Shown: positions 43,268 to 52,452, counted from the stretch's first letter. The stretch is 64,000 nt of DNA from DRPN01 sp964599235 (GCA_964599235.1 CAZRDX010000003.1:62001-126000); one strand, 5' to 3'. Translations and numbers: made by a program. Notes: a model not told the origin generated them from the letters alone.

Positions 43268-44545
43268 TTACAGTTCGGTATAGATCAGGATCAGTCTGAG
43301 CGGACGTGTATTGTCCCACGAGTTCAGCACTACCCGCTCCATGTCGAAAGCGGGAAAATCGCTCATCAGATAGTAGGAGAGATCGTCGTTCTTTTTGAGC
43401 AGGTACTGCTGCACATGCGCCGTGAAATTGATGGTGTACTCCTCCTTTTCTTCATCGTATTTTCCGTCGTAGAAATCGGGCACCTGCCTGTCGGCCACGT
43501 CGACGAAGACGGAATCCTCGTAGCGCACCCGCAGAGCCAGCAACGACGGCCGGCGCATGATGGCTCCCATGGGATCGTTGTGGAGGGGAATGATCAGACG
43601 GGCATTGTTAAGCACAATGGAGGAGTCGCGGTATCTTTCCAGGCCGGGAATGGTGAGCCGGGTGTACACTCCGGCCAGCCCCTGTACATAAAGCACCGAA
43701 TCACCCTTTTCCTGATCCAGGTAACGGATGGCCGTCGAAGGCGGCGCCTCGTCGTAATGGTGTTCATACAATGCCACACGGGCACTGTAATAGTTGATGG
43801 CAAAACCATACATCAGATTGTCGGCCAAGTCATTGTGATAGTAAATGGCCATATAGGTCTCGTTGTTCAGCAGATCGATCTTGGCAAAACCTCCCTGGCC
43901 CATCCCTCCCACCTTGCGGGTGGTGATGTAAAGGCCGGGGAAATGTTTCACGAAAAGTGCATTGTCCTGTAACACGGCCGTATCCCGGATGATACGGCGG
44001 GCAAAGGTTTTGGAGAGATATACCACCACCATCGTGTCCTCCGGATGGAAGGTGGCAGAACCCACCGGCCACTCGCTGATGGAATCGTACATCCGGAAAT
44101 TGGAATAATAGATCGTATCGTAACGCAAGGTACGGTACGACTCATAAACATCCACCTGCATGGTGGTGACCTCGTTGCCTGTATAGTCGCCGACGGTGAG
44201 GAAAAGTTTTACCGAGTCGACATCGGCATTGTTGCCTGGTGTCCAGGGAGAAGTAAGACGGTACTGGGTGACAATGGATGCATTGGTCCAGCCGAACACC
44301 GGGTCCAGCACATTGCCCAGCACCGCACTGCTGGGATGGTCGGTACGCATCGAATCGCGCGACCAGACCGAGCTGTACACACGGAGCGTATCCACATAGA
44401 CAGGTTGTACCTTCCCCAGCGCACTCTTCAGCTCCAGACCGATATCGGTGGGATCATCCTCACATGAGGGCATGAACAGCAACGAGAAAAGAAACAGGAT
44501 CACGGGAACGTACCAGCCTCCACCAACCCTACTGATCTTCTGCAT
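43268..44545 (-). CDS. DUF4270 family lipoprotein
   Basis: Predicted outer-membrane-associated lipoprotein of 425 residues, function unknown. The signal peptide ends at the lipobox LLFMPSC (about Cys28), followed by EDDPTDIGLEL, the usual start of DUF4270 proteins. The body is beta-rich with repeated YxxS/T and DSVKLFL-type strands. Its ATG lies 17 bases inside the preceding half-length glycogen-synthase-like gene, so the two are translationally coupled. From memory this pairing recurs in Bacteroidota, which suggests a shared envelope role. Confidence 0.85.
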   Translation of the reverse strand: MQKISRVGGGWYVPVILFLFSLLFMPSCEDDPTDIGLELKSALGKVQPVYVDTLRVYSSVWSRDSMRTDHPSSAVLGNVLDPVFGWTNASIVTQYRLTSPWTPGNNADVDSVKLFLTVGDYTGNEVTTMQVDVYESYRTLRYDTIYYSNFRMYDSISEWPVGSATFHPEDTMVVVYLSKTFARRIIRDTAVLQDNALFVKHFPGLYITTRKVGGMGQGGFAKIDLLNNETYMAIYYHNDLADNLMYGFAINYYSARVALYEHHYDEAPPSTAIRYLDQEKGDSVLYVQGLAGVYTRLTIPGLERYRDSSIVLNNARLIIPLHNDPMGAIMRRPSLLALRVRYEDSVFVDVADRQVPDFYDGKYDEEKEEYTINFTAHVQQYLLKKNDDLSYYLMSDFPAFDMERVVLNSWDNTRPLRLILIYTEL

Positions 44546-45359
44546 GAGTTTGCCCGTTTAAGATGGAATCATAAAAAGCCGTATATGCGTCAAGGTAATG
44601 TTCTTCATCCTGATAAGGCAGCGAAGGCATGCCCTTCTTCTCCACGAAGGCCGGGATGACCGCAGGGACGTCGGGACTACCGTAGATGACCGCATCGGAA
44701 TGTTCGAGGGCCAGACGCATCACCCCCTCCCAGCCCGGAACATCCATCACGTCAAGATCGTCGGGAGTGATGCCCTCCAGCATCAGCTTCTCGCGGAAAG
44801 AGGGTCGCAGCTCCCCTTCGAACCTGTCGTTGTATACCGAATAGATCACTTTCACGTTCGTAAAGATCGGATCATCATGGTAAGCCTTTTTCAGGTAGAG
44901 AGGCACCAGCGCACCGAACCAACCCATACAGTGGACAATGTCGGGGGCCCAGCGCAGCTTCTTGACCGTCTCCAGCACACCGCGTGCGAAGAAGATCGCC
45001 CGCTCGTCATTGTCCTCGAAAGGCTTGCCCTTCTCATCCTCAAGAACGAACTTCCGCTGAAAATAGTCTTCGTTCTCGATGAAATATACCTGCATCCTGG
45101 CCGACTGGATCGAAGCCACCTTGATAATGAGAGGATGGTCGGTCTCGTCGATGATGATGTTCATGCCGGAAAGACGGATCACCTCATGCAACTGGTTGCG
45201 GCGCTCGTTGATGTTGCCGTAACGCGGCATGAAGGTACGTATCTCATTGCCCCGCTCCTGCACCCCCTGCGGCAGATACCGCGCCACCTTCGAGATCTCG
45301 CTCTCGGGAAGATAAGGAGTGATCTCCTGGGATACATAAAGAACCTTGTACTTTTTCAT
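44529..45359 (-). CDS. Half-length glycogen/starch synthase-like protein (GT5 N-terminal domain only)
   Basis: Resembles the N-terminal Rossmann domain of GT5 glycogen synthases (KYKVLYVSQEITPYLPESEIS, IVHCMGWFGALVPLYLKKAY, VKVIYSVYNDRFEGEL). It ends after 276 residues, where a full enzyme has about 480. The ADP-glucose loop KxGGLxDV is replaced by SEISKVARYL. The second GT-B domain is absent, so glycogen synthase activity is doubtful. The ATG at 45359 is chosen because it begins the Rossmann strand. The DUF4270 gene starts inside its last codons. It diverges from panC. Confidence 0.8.
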   Translation of the reverse strand: MKKYKVLYVSQEITPYLPESEISKVARYLPQGVQERGNEIRTFMPRYGNINERRNQLHEVIRLSGMNIIIDETDHPLIIKVASIQSARMQVYFIENEDYFQRKFVLEDEKGKPFEDNDERAIFFARGVLETVKKLRWAPDIVHCMGWFGALVPLYLKKAYHDDPIFTNVKVIYSVYNDRFEGELRPSFREKLMLEGITPDDLDVMDVPGWEGVMRLALEHSDAVIYGSPDVPAVIPAFVEKKGMPSLPYQDEEHYLDAYTAFYDSILNGQTHAEDQ

Positions 45360-45461
45360 CCTGCGATCATTTTCTCGTTCAACAACCCCTCTCACAGGCT
45401 CAACCGGTCCCCTGCGCGTCCATTTTCAGGGTCAGGAATGCATTTTCCTGAAAATTTCATG

Positions 45462-45469
45462 CAAAGATA
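45462..45469 (-). promoter_or_regulatory. Putative -7 element for the GT5-like/DUF4270 pair
   Basis: Minus-strand TATCTTTG, a perfect -7 match, about 100 bases upstream of the GT5-like ATG. No -33 TTG at the right distance. Confidence 0.35.
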
Positions 45470-45551
45470 GTAAATTTTATTCATATTTGTGTTTCATTCT
45501 GAGGTTAAAGAGGATAGGTCCATCAAAGCATGGCCGCTGAAGACAGGAACG

Positions 45552-46400
45552 ATGCAAACGGTCACGACTGCGGAAGAACTGGAGAAGGCTCTGCGCCCTT
45601 ACCGGCGGGAAGGTCTTGTGACAGGGTTCGTCCCGACGATGGGGGCTCTGCACGAAGGTCATCTGTCGCTGGTACGCTGTTCGCTGGAGCGTGATCCCGT
45701 GACGGTGGTCTCCATCTTTGTCAACCCCACACAGTTCAACGATCCGGAGGATCTGCAACGCTATCCACGCATGCCGGGGCACGATCTGGCCCTGCTGGAG
45801 GGTGTGCTGCGCCGCGACGATGTGGTCTTTCTCCCCGATGAGAAGACCATCTATCCCGAGCCCGACCGGCGGGTGTTCGACCTGGGACGGCTGGGCGAGG
45901 TGCTGGAGGGAGAGTTCCGCCCCGGCCATTTCAACGGCGTGGCACAGGTGGTCAGCCGCCTCTTTGCCCTGGTACAGCCCGGCCGGGCCTACTTCGGCGA
46001 GAAGGATTTCCAGCAGCTGGCCGTCATACGGCGCATGACCGCTCTGCTGCACCTGCCCGTGGAGATCATCCCCTGTCCCGTCGTCCGCGAAGAGGACGGC
46101 CTGGCCATGAGCTCGCGCAACCTGCGCCTGGACGAACAGGAGAGAAAGGACGCCCCACGCATCTACCACACCCTGCTGGCAGCCCGCGAAAAAAAAGAGG
46201 AGATGTCACCCCGCCGCCTGGAGGAGTGGGCCGCCCGCACCATCGACGAGGCCCAAACCCTCCGCACCGAATACGTGCGGATCGTCCATGCCGATACCTT
46301 CGAACCCGTACTACGATGGGACGATCCCGGCCCCAAGAGAGTCCTGGCCGCCGTATGGGCAGGGAACGTGCGCCTCATCGACAACATCCCCTTCGACTGA
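45552..46400 (+). CDS. panC: Pantothenate synthetase
   Basis: ATP-dependent condensation of pantoate and beta-alanine to pantothenate. The adenylation motif VPTMGALHEGHLSLV, the HIGH-like region, FNDPEDLQRYPRMPG, FGEKDFQQLAVIRRM and the KMSKS-like SSRNLRLD are all intact. The ATG at 45552 gives 282 residues, the usual PanC length; upstream in-frame codons are not family-like. panD, which makes the beta-alanine substrate, follows 68 bases downstream with its own promoter. Confidence 0.96.
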   Translation: MQTVTTAEELEKALRPYRREGLVTGFVPTMGALHEGHLSLVRCSLERDPVTVVSIFVNPTQFNDPEDLQRYPRMPGHDLALLEGVLRRDDVVFLPDEKTIYPEPDRRVFDLGRLGEVLEGEFRPGHFNGVAQVVSRLFALVQPGRAYFGEKDFQQLAVIRRMTALLHLPVEIIPCPVVREEDGLAMSSRNLRLDEQERKDAPRIYHTLLAAREKKEEMSPRRLEEWAARTIDEAQTLRTEYVRIVHADTFEPVLRWDDPGPKRVLAAVWAGNVRLIDNIPFD

Positions 46401-46426
46401 CATCCCCCTGAAGGTCAGGCATCGTT

Positions 46427-46460
46427 TTTGTACATCGTACTATAAGATTGCGTATATTTG
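46427..46460 (+). promoter_or_regulatory. Promoter of panD (TTTG-N22-TATATTTG)
   Basis: TTTG (46427-46430), 22-base spacer, TATATTTG (46453-46460), a perfect -7 match. The -7 element ends only eight bases before the panD ATG, so the transcript should be leaderless or nearly so. Confidence 0.5.
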
Positions 46461-46468
46461 CACTTGCT

Positions 46469-46822
46469 ATGTGGATCGAGGTCGTCAAATCGAAAATCCA
46501 TAAGGTGACGGTCACCGAGGCCAACCTGCAGTATGTGGGCAGCATCACCATCGACGAAGAGCTGATGGAGGCCGCCAACATCGTGGAGAACGAAAAGGTG
46601 CAGGTGGTGAACATCAACAACGGTGAGCGGCTGGAGACCTACGTGATCAAGGGTCGTCGCGGCTCGGGAGAGATCTGTCTCAACGGTCCCGCCGCCCGCA
46701 AGGCCGCCGTGGGGGATGTGATCATCATCATCTCCTATGCCATGGTGACCCCCGACGAGGCCCGTACCTTCAGGCCGGCACTGGTCTTCCCCGACACCGC
46801 CACCAACAAACTCGTAAAGTAA
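46469..46822 (+). CDS. panD: Aspartate 1-decarboxylase precursor
   Basis: Makes beta-alanine from aspartate for pantothenate. The 117-residue pro-enzyme has the self-cleavage site in LQYVGSITID (Gly24-Ser25, where Ser25 becomes the pyruvoyl group). The catalytic-core segments NGERLETYVIKG and LNGPAARKAAVGD follow. The ATG at 46469 gives the normal distance to the cleavage site; an upstream TTG would lie within the -7 promoter element. Confidence 0.96.
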   Translation: MWIEVVKSKIHKVTVTEANLQYVGSITIDEELMEAANIVENEKVQVVNINNGERLETYVIKGRRGSGEICLNGPAARKAAVGDVIIIISYAMVTPDEARTFRPALVFPDTATNKLVK

Positions 46823-46829
46823 GACGCTC

Positions 46830-47861
46830 TTGAAGAAGCAGTTCCTCCGGACCGTCCGTTCCCTGCTTTTCCTGGCGCTGGCCGTTTTCCTGTTGTATCT
46901 GGCTTTCCGCGGCATCGACGTGGGGGAGGTATGGCGCGATCTGCAGCATGCACGGTATGCGTGGCTGCTGGTGCTCCTGCCCGTGGGGTTGCTGAGCCAC
47001 CTCTTCCGCGCCTGGCGGTGGAACATCCTGATACGTCCCCTGGGCTACCGTCCCCCCCTGAGCCACACTTTCTATGCCGTGATGTCAGGTTACCTGGCCA
47101 ACCTGGCTCTGCCCCGTCTGGGCGAGGTGGTGCGCTGCGGCTCCCTCACCCGCACCGACCGCATCCCCTTCGACAAGCTCATCGGCACCGTCATCACCGA
47201 ACGCATCATCGACCTGCTGATCCTGCTCTTCCTCACCGTCGTCACCTTCTTCATCAAGATCCATTTCTTCGGCGCTTTCTTCCGCCAACATATCTTCGTC
47301 CCCCTGGGGGAACGCTTCTCCGCCCTTTTCTCCGGCACCTCGTTGCTGGTGATGGTGGCCGCGGGAGCGCTCCTGGTCTTGCTTCTCTTCCTTTTGCGCA
47401 AGCGTATCGGCCGCTCCCGCCTGTTCCGGAAGGTGGTCGCTTTCGTACGCGGCATCGGTCAGGGGATGCGCACCATCCTGCAGATGGAGGACCACCTTCT
47501 TTTTTTCCTCTCCTCGGCTCTGATCTGGCTGATGTACTATCTCACGGCCTGGCTGGTGGTTTACACCCTTCCCGGCACCTCGTCGCTCACCGCCGTCGAC
47601 GGGCTTTTCCTGCTGGTGGTGGGCAGTTTCGGCATGGTGGTGCCCGTGCAGGGGGGCCTGGGGGCGTACCATCTGATCGTCTCGTCGGCCCTCACCCTCT
47701 ACGGCATCCCGCGCGAGACAGGCCTCGCCCTGGCCACCATCGCCCACGAGTCGCAGACCCTCCTCATCCTCGTGGTCGGAGCGTTCTCGATGATCATGGT
47801 GGTGATGCTGAAACGTCGTCCCGCCGGCAGCAAGAAGACGGACGCCCCCTCCGCCGGGTGA
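46830..47861 (+). CDS. Flippase-like / lysylphosphatidylglycerol synthase TM-region family protein (UPF0104)
   Basis: Polytopic inner-membrane protein of 343 residues with about eight hydrophobic helices. Family segments are SHLFRAWRWNILIRPLG, GYLANLALPRLGEVVRCG and GSFGMVVPVQGGLGAYHLIV. These match the YbhN/UPF0104-AglD-MprF transmembrane family, whose members are implicated in lipid or glycan-lipid translocation. There is no aminoacyl-transferase domain, so it is not MprF. The start is TTG at 46830, seven bases after the panD stop, and no ATG lies before the first helix. The C-terminus is basic. Confidence 0.87.
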   Translation: MKKQFLRTVRSLLFLALAVFLLYLAFRGIDVGEVWRDLQHARYAWLLVLLPVGLLSHLFRAWRWNILIRPLGYRPPLSHTFYAVMSGYLANLALPRLGEVVRCGSLTRTDRIPFDKLIGTVITERIIDLLILLFLTVVTFFIKIHFFGAFFRQHIFVPLGERFSALFSGTSLLVMVAAGALLVLLLFLLRKRIGRSRLFRKVVAFVRGIGQGMRTILQMEDHLLFFLSSALIWLMYYLTAWLVVYTLPGTSSLTAVDGLFLLVVGSFGMVVPVQGGLGAYHLIVSSALTLYGIPRETGLALATIAHESQTLLILVVGAFSMIMVVMLKRRPAGSKKTDAPSAG

Positions 47862-47917
47862 TGCGGCATCCCTCAGGACGAACTTTTTCCTATCTTTACC
47901 TTCCTTAGCAACCGGTC

Positions 47918-49297
47918 ATGGCCAAAAAACGCACGGTATGGGTCTGTCGTAACTGCGGTGCCGAGTCGCCCAAGTGGATCGGCCGGTGTCCGGCCTGTGG
48001 CGAATGGAACACCTATGTGGAGGAGACGGTGGCTCCTGTCACCGCCGGCCGTCCGGGACGGGGCAGCGGCAGGAGCGAGCCGCCGCGTCCTCTGGGCGAG
48101 GTGGTCTCCTCACAGCGGCGGCGTCTGCGCACCGCCATGGGTGAGTTCGACAGGGTCCTGGGCGGCGGCATCGTCCCCGGCACCCTCATCCTGCTGGGGG
48201 GCGAGCCCGGCATCGGCAAGTCGACCCTCGCCCTGCAGGTGTGCCTGCAGCTGAAGGGAGGTGCGGCCCTCTACGTCTCGGGCGAGGAGAACGCCGAACA
48301 GATCAAGCTGCGCGCCGACAGGCTGGGCCTGCCCCAGGAGAACACGCTCATCTACTGCGAGACCCGTCTGGAGGCGATCCTCGAACAGCTCCACACCCTG
48401 ACCCCCGCCCTGGTGGTGATCGACTCCATCCAGACGCTCACCAGCGACGAGCTGGACACCGCCGCCGGCACGGTGACCCAGATACGCGAGGCGGCCGTGC
48501 GCCTGCTGTCGTGGGCCAAGGAGAGCGAGACCCCCGTGCTGCTCATCGGCCACATCACCAAAGAGGGCACCCTCGCCGGCCCCAAGGTGCTGGAACATAT
48601 CGTCGACGTGGTGCTCCATTTCGAAGGTGACCCGCGCTTCTTCTTCCGCATCCTGCGAGTGCAGAAGAACCGTTTCGGGGCGGCGTCGGAGCTGGCACTC
48701 TTCGAGATGAAGGAGGAGGGGCTGCGTGAGGTGCTCAACCCTTCGGAGCTGCTCCTCAGCCACCTCGACGGCGCCCTCAGCGGCATCGCCACGGCCGCCA
48801 CCCTCGACGGGCTCCGGCCTTTCCTGCTGGAGGTGCAGGCGCTGGTGAGCACAGCCGTCTACGGCACCCCCCAACGCAGCACCACCGGCTTCGACGTGCG
48901 GCGTCTACATATGCTGCTGGCCGTGCTCGAAAAAAGGGCAGGCTTCCGCCTGTCGGCGCGCGACGTCTTCCTCAACATCGCCGGCGGCATACGCGTCGAC
49001 GACCCCGCCCTCGACCTGGCTGTCACCGCCGCCATCCTCTCCTCCTACCTCGACCTGCCCGTCGACCCCTCCGTGGTCTTCGCCGCCGAAGTGGGCCTCT
49101 CCGGCGAGATACGCCCCGTCACCCGCCTCGAACAACGCATCGGCGAAGCCGCCCGCCTGGGATTCAGGAAGATCATCGTCTCCGGATACCACAAGGAAAA
49201 ACTGCCCAAAGGAAAACATCCCATCACCGTCGTGCCGGTGAAGAGGATGGAAGATATGGTCCAGTTTCTGTTCAACCCCAAAAAACCTCAACCATGA
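47918..49297 (+). CDS. radA: DNA repair protein RadA
   Basis: RecA-like helicase that aids branch migration in recombination. The four-cysteine zinc finger (CRNCGAESPKWIGRCPACGEW) is at the N-terminus. Walker A is GGEPGIGKSTLALQ. The RadA-specific KNRFG motif is in VQKNRFGAASELALFEM. The C-terminal third is the Lon-protease-like domain (VFAAEVGLSGEIRPV). 459 residues, normal for RadA. A near-consensus TATCTTTA lies at 47891-47898. Its stop overlaps the next ATG by four bases. Confidence 0.97.
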   Translation: MAKKRTVWVCRNCGAESPKWIGRCPACGEWNTYVEETVAPVTAGRPGRGSGRSEPPRPLGEVVSSQRRRLRTAMGEFDRVLGGGIVPGTLILLGGEPGIGKSTLALQVCLQLKGGAALYVSGEENAEQIKLRADRLGLPQENTLIYCETRLEAILEQLHTLTPALVVIDSIQTLTSDELDTAAGTVTQIREAAVRLLSWAKESETPVLLIGHITKEGTLAGPKVLEHIVDVVLHFEGDPRFFFRILRVQKNRFGAASELALFEMKEEGLREVLNPSELLLSHLDGALSGIATAATLDGLRPFLLEVQALVSTAVYGTPQRSTTGFDVRRLHMLLAVLEKRAGFRLSARDVFLNIAGGIRVDDPALDLAVTAAILSSYLDLPVDPSVVFAAEVGLSGEIRPVTRLEQRIGEAARLGFRKIIVSGYHKEKLPKGKHPITVVPVKRMEDMVQFLFNPKKPQP

Positions 49298-50013
49298 AAA
49301 AGAACTTACTGTTCCTGATGATGGCACTGCTTGTCCTGACCACGCAGCGCTGCGAGGTGCTGCAGCAGCTCGAACTGCCCACGGGCACGCTCACCAAAGA
49401 CGAAGTGGTGAAAGCCCTCAAAGAGGCACTGAAGATAGGCACGGAGAAAGCAGTGGCCCAGCTGGCCCGCGAAAACGGCTTCTACCTCGACGACGAGGTG
49501 AAGATTCCTTTCCCCGAAGAGGTGAAGTTCGTCGAGGAGAAACTGCGGGCCATAGGCCTGAACAGCCTGGTCGACAACTTCGTCGCAAAGATGAACCACG
49601 CCGCCGAAGAGGCGGTCAGCAAGGCCGGGCCAATCTTTTACGATGCCATCCGCCAAATGACCATCACCGATGCGGTGAACATCCTCAACGGCGACGACCA
49701 TGCCGCCACCGACTACTTCCGCGAGAAGACCTACGACCAGCTGGTCTCGGCCTTCAAACCCGACATCGAGAAGGCCCTCAACACCATGCATGTGGCCGAC
49801 TACTGGAAGAAGGTGACCACGGCCTACGACAAGCTGCCCTTCACGAAAAAGGTAGAGACCGACCTGCCCCTCTATGTGACGCAGAAAGCCATCGACGGTC
49901 TCTTCGTGAAGGTGGCCGAACAGGAAAAGCTCATCCGCGAGGATCCCAAGGCCCGCACCACCGAACTGCTGAAGAAGGTGTTCGCCCAGGCCGGCCATGC
50001 GGTGGTCCGCTGA
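49294..50013 (+). CDS. DUF4197 family exported protein
   Basis: Secreted or membrane-associated protein of 239 residues, function unknown. The signal peptide (KKNLLFLMMALLVLTTQRC) contains a cysteine at residue 20, but the context TTQRC is a poor lipobox. The body matches DUF4197: LTKDEVVKALKEALKIGTEKAV near the start, MNHAAEEAVSKAGPIFYDAI and TITDAVNILNGDDHAATDYF. The protein is predicted to be all-helical. The ATG overlaps the radA stop (ATGA), so it is co-translated with radA, although no functional link is known. It converges on pbp1A six bases away. Confidence 0.88.
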   Translation: MKKNLLFLMMALLVLTTQRCEVLQQLELPTGTLTKDEVVKALKEALKIGTEKAVAQLARENGFYLDDEVKIPFPEEVKFVEEKLRAIGLNSLVDNFVAKMNHAAEEAVSKAGPIFYDAIRQMTITDAVNILNGDDHAATDYFREKTYDQLVSAFKPDIEKALNTMHVADYWKKVTTAYDKLPFTKKVETDLPLYVTQKAIDGLFVKVAEQEKLIREDPKARTTELLKKVFAQAGHAVVR

Positions 50014-50019
50014 ACCGAC

Positions 50020-52386
50020 TCACCGCAGCAGGTCGTCCAGCTCGTTGACAGAAGAAGGCGAGGAAGCATCATCGCAGTCGAGGTCGATGTTGAAATCGGG
50101 AGGCGCCTCGAAATCCTCGGTCTGGAGAATGCCGTACTGCGGATCCTCGTAGATCTTTTTCATGTAGATGGCAAAGATCGGCAGAGCCATGTTGGCTCCC
50201 TGACCCAGGTGCAGGGTACGGAAATGGACCGAACGGTCCTCCCAGCCGGTCCACACCCCCGTGACCAGGGAAGGGGTCACCCCGATGAACCAACCGTCGG
50301 AATGGTTCTGGGTGGTGCCTGTCTTGCCGCCGATGGGGTTCATCAGCCCGTACTTGTACCGCAGACGGATGGCCGTCCCCTCCTTGACCACCCCCTCCAG
50401 CAGGTTGATCATCAGGTAAGCATCCTTCTCACTGATGGCCTCATTGAAATAGGGACGGAAAGTGGAGATGGTGTTCCCCATCTTGTCCTCGATACGGGTG
50501 ACGAAAATGGGCTGGACAAAGACCCCCTTGTTGGCAAAGGTACCGTAAGCTCCCGTGAGCTCATACAGGCTCAAGTCGGACGTGCCTAAGAAGATCGAAT
50601 AGACCGGATCGATGGGACTGCGGATGCCCATCTTACGCATGATGTTGATGACCGACTGGGGGTTGAACTGTTTCATCAGCCAGGCGGAGATGTAGTTCTC
50701 CGAGTTGGCCAGACCCCACTTCAGGGTGACCATCTTGCCCCAGTACTCTTTCCTGCCCGTGCTTTTGGGGATCCACACCGTATCGTTCACATGGAACACC
50801 TGCGGAATGTCGGGCACCTTGTAGCAGGGGGTGTAGCCGTCCTGCATGGCCAGGGTGTATAAGAAAGGCTTGATGGTGCTGCCCACCTGCCTTTTCTGTT
50901 TGATCACGGCATCGAACTTGAAGAAACGGAAATCGGGCCCGCCCACATAAGCCTTCACATAGCCCGTATGCGGATCAAAGCTCATCACCCCCGAACGGAT
51001 GTAGAACTTGTAATACCGCAGGGAGTCCATCGGGCTCATCACGGTGTCGATGATACCCTTCCAGGAGAAGACCTTCATCGGCACGGGGGTGTTGAAGATA
51101 CGTATGATGGTATCCATGGGCAGGCCGGCCCGCCGCAACATGCGGTAGCGGTCGGTACGCCGCATGGCACGGTCCATGATCTCCCGTATCTGCGAAGGTT
51201 TCAGGTCATCGGAAAAAGGCGGGTGGCGGTTGTGCCTGACATCCTCGAAGAAAGCCTCCTGCAGCTCGCCCCCCAGATGCTCCCGTACCGCCTCCTCGGC
51301 ATAACGCTGAAAGACCGAATTGATGGTGGTGTAGATCTTCAGACCATCCCTGTAAATGTTGTAATCGCTGCCGTCGGGTTTCTTGTTCTTGTGACACCAC
51401 CCGTAGAGCGGATCGTGTTCCCACTGGTAGAGAGCTTCCTGGTATTGCTCGTCGGTGAGGAAATACTCCCTTTGGGGATAACGCTTCATCATCGTGGTCC
51501 GGATGTATTCCCTCAGGTAAGGGGCCAGGCCTTCGTTGTGGCTTTCTATCTTCAGGTGGACACCCAGGGGCAGCTGACTGACGGAGTCGTATGTGGCCTT
51601 GTCGATATAGCCGTATTTCAGCATCTGGCCCAGCACCACGTTGCGGCGCCTGAGGGTGAGCTCAGGACGCCGGACGGGATTGTAATAGGCAGGGTTCTTG
51701 ACCATCCCCACCAGCAAAGCCGCCTGCTCAAGGGTGAGGGAATCCGGCGTGGTCTGGAAATAGATCTCCGCCGCCGAATGGATCCCCACCGCCTGATAGA
51801 GGAAATCGAAGACGTTCAGGTACATGTCGATGATCTCCTCCTTGGTGTAGCTGCGTTCGAGTTTCACGGCGGTGACCCATTCCTTGAACTTGGCCACGGC
51901 CAGCCGGGCCATCCGCGCCGGTGCAAAACGCACGTGGGTGGTGTCGCGCGGGAAAAGGTTCTTGGCCAGCTGCTGTGTGATGGTGCTGCCCCCGCCGGCA
52001 CTGTGCTGCCCCAGCAGGAAAGTTTTGACAAACACCCTGCCCAGACCCCGCACGTCAATGCCCGAATGACGGAAAAAACGCACATCCTCCGTCGCCACCA
52101 GCGCATCCGTAACGTATGGCGAAATATCCCGGTAGTCGACCCAGACCCTGTTCTGGACGTAGAACCTGCCCAGCAACACCCCGTCCTCGGAATAGACCTC
52201 CGAGGCTACGTTCTTCTGGGGATTCTCCAGCTCCTCAAAGGTGGGCATCGGCCCCAGCCTGCCCAGCGAGATCAACACGAAGAGCAGGACCACCGACAAC
52301 AAGGCCACACCATAAAGCGACCAGAAAACAAGTAGGTATTTTCTCGTCTTCTTCCGGGACGAAACAGTATCTCCGCCTTCCTTCAT
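50020..52386 (-). CDS. mrcA: Class A penicillin-binding protein (PBP1A type)
   Basis: Bifunctional peptidoglycan synthase at the inner membrane. After a basic start and one membrane helix (about residues 12-35) comes the GT51 glycosyltransferase domain (ATEDVRFFRHSGIDVRG, GGSTITQQLAKNLF). The transpeptidase domain has SxxK in VGSTIKPFLY, an SxN-type site in SENYISAW and KTG in GGKTGTTQNHSDGW. The 788 residues suit PBP1A. The ATG at 52386 precedes the basic membrane anchor; in-frame codons further upstream lie in the shared promoter region. It is divergent from topA. The C-terminus is Asp/Ser-rich. Confidence 0.94.
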   Translation of the reverse strand: MKEGGDTVSSRKKTRKYLLVFWSLYGVALLSVVLLFVLISLGRLGPMPTFEELENPQKNVASEVYSEDGVLLGRFYVQNRVWVDYRDISPYVTDALVATEDVRFFRHSGIDVRGLGRVFVKTFLLGQHSAGGGSTITQQLAKNLFPRDTTHVRFAPARMARLAVAKFKEWVTAVKLERSYTKEEIIDMYLNVFDFLYQAVGIHSAAEIYFQTTPDSLTLEQAALLVGMVKNPAYYNPVRRPELTLRRRNVVLGQMLKYGYIDKATYDSVSQLPLGVHLKIESHNEGLAPYLREYIRTTMMKRYPQREYFLTDEQYQEALYQWEHDPLYGWCHKNKKPDGSDYNIYRDGLKIYTTINSVFQRYAEEAVREHLGGELQEAFFEDVRHNRHPPFSDDLKPSQIREIMDRAMRRTDRYRMLRRAGLPMDTIIRIFNTPVPMKVFSWKGIIDTVMSPMDSLRYYKFYIRSGVMSFDPHTGYVKAYVGGPDFRFFKFDAVIKQKRQVGSTIKPFLYTLAMQDGYTPCYKVPDIPQVFHVNDTVWIPKSTGRKEYWGKMVTLKWGLANSENYISAWLMKQFNPQSVINIMRKMGIRSPIDPVYSIFLGTSDLSLYELTGAYGTFANKGVFVQPIFVTRIEDKMGNTISTFRPYFNEAISEKDAYLMINLLEGVVKEGTAIRLRYKYGLMNPIGGKTGTTQNHSDGWFIGVTPSLVTGVWTGWEDRSVHFRTLHLGQGANMALPIFAIYMKKIYEDPQYGILQTEDFEAPPDFNIDLDCDDASSPSSVNELDDLLR

Positions 52387-52392
52387 AGCTGC

Positions 52393-52400
52393 CAAAATTA
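52393..52400 (-). promoter_or_regulatory. Putative -7 element for pbp1A
   Basis: Minus-strand TAATTTTG matches TAnnTTTG only six bases upstream of the ATG at 52386, which implies an extremely short leader. No -33 TTG at the proper distance. Confidence 0.3.
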
Positions 52401-52420
52401 GCAAATTATGGAGAATAAAT

Positions 52421-52452
52421 TTTGAACTTCCATCACATATTAATTTACTTTG
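52421..52452 (+). promoter_or_regulatory. Promoter of topA (TTTG-N20-TTACTTTG)
   Basis: TTTG (52421-52424), 20-base spacer, TTACTTTG (52445-52452). One mismatch to the -7 consensus. The topA ATG lies 35 bases downstream. Confidence 0.5.
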
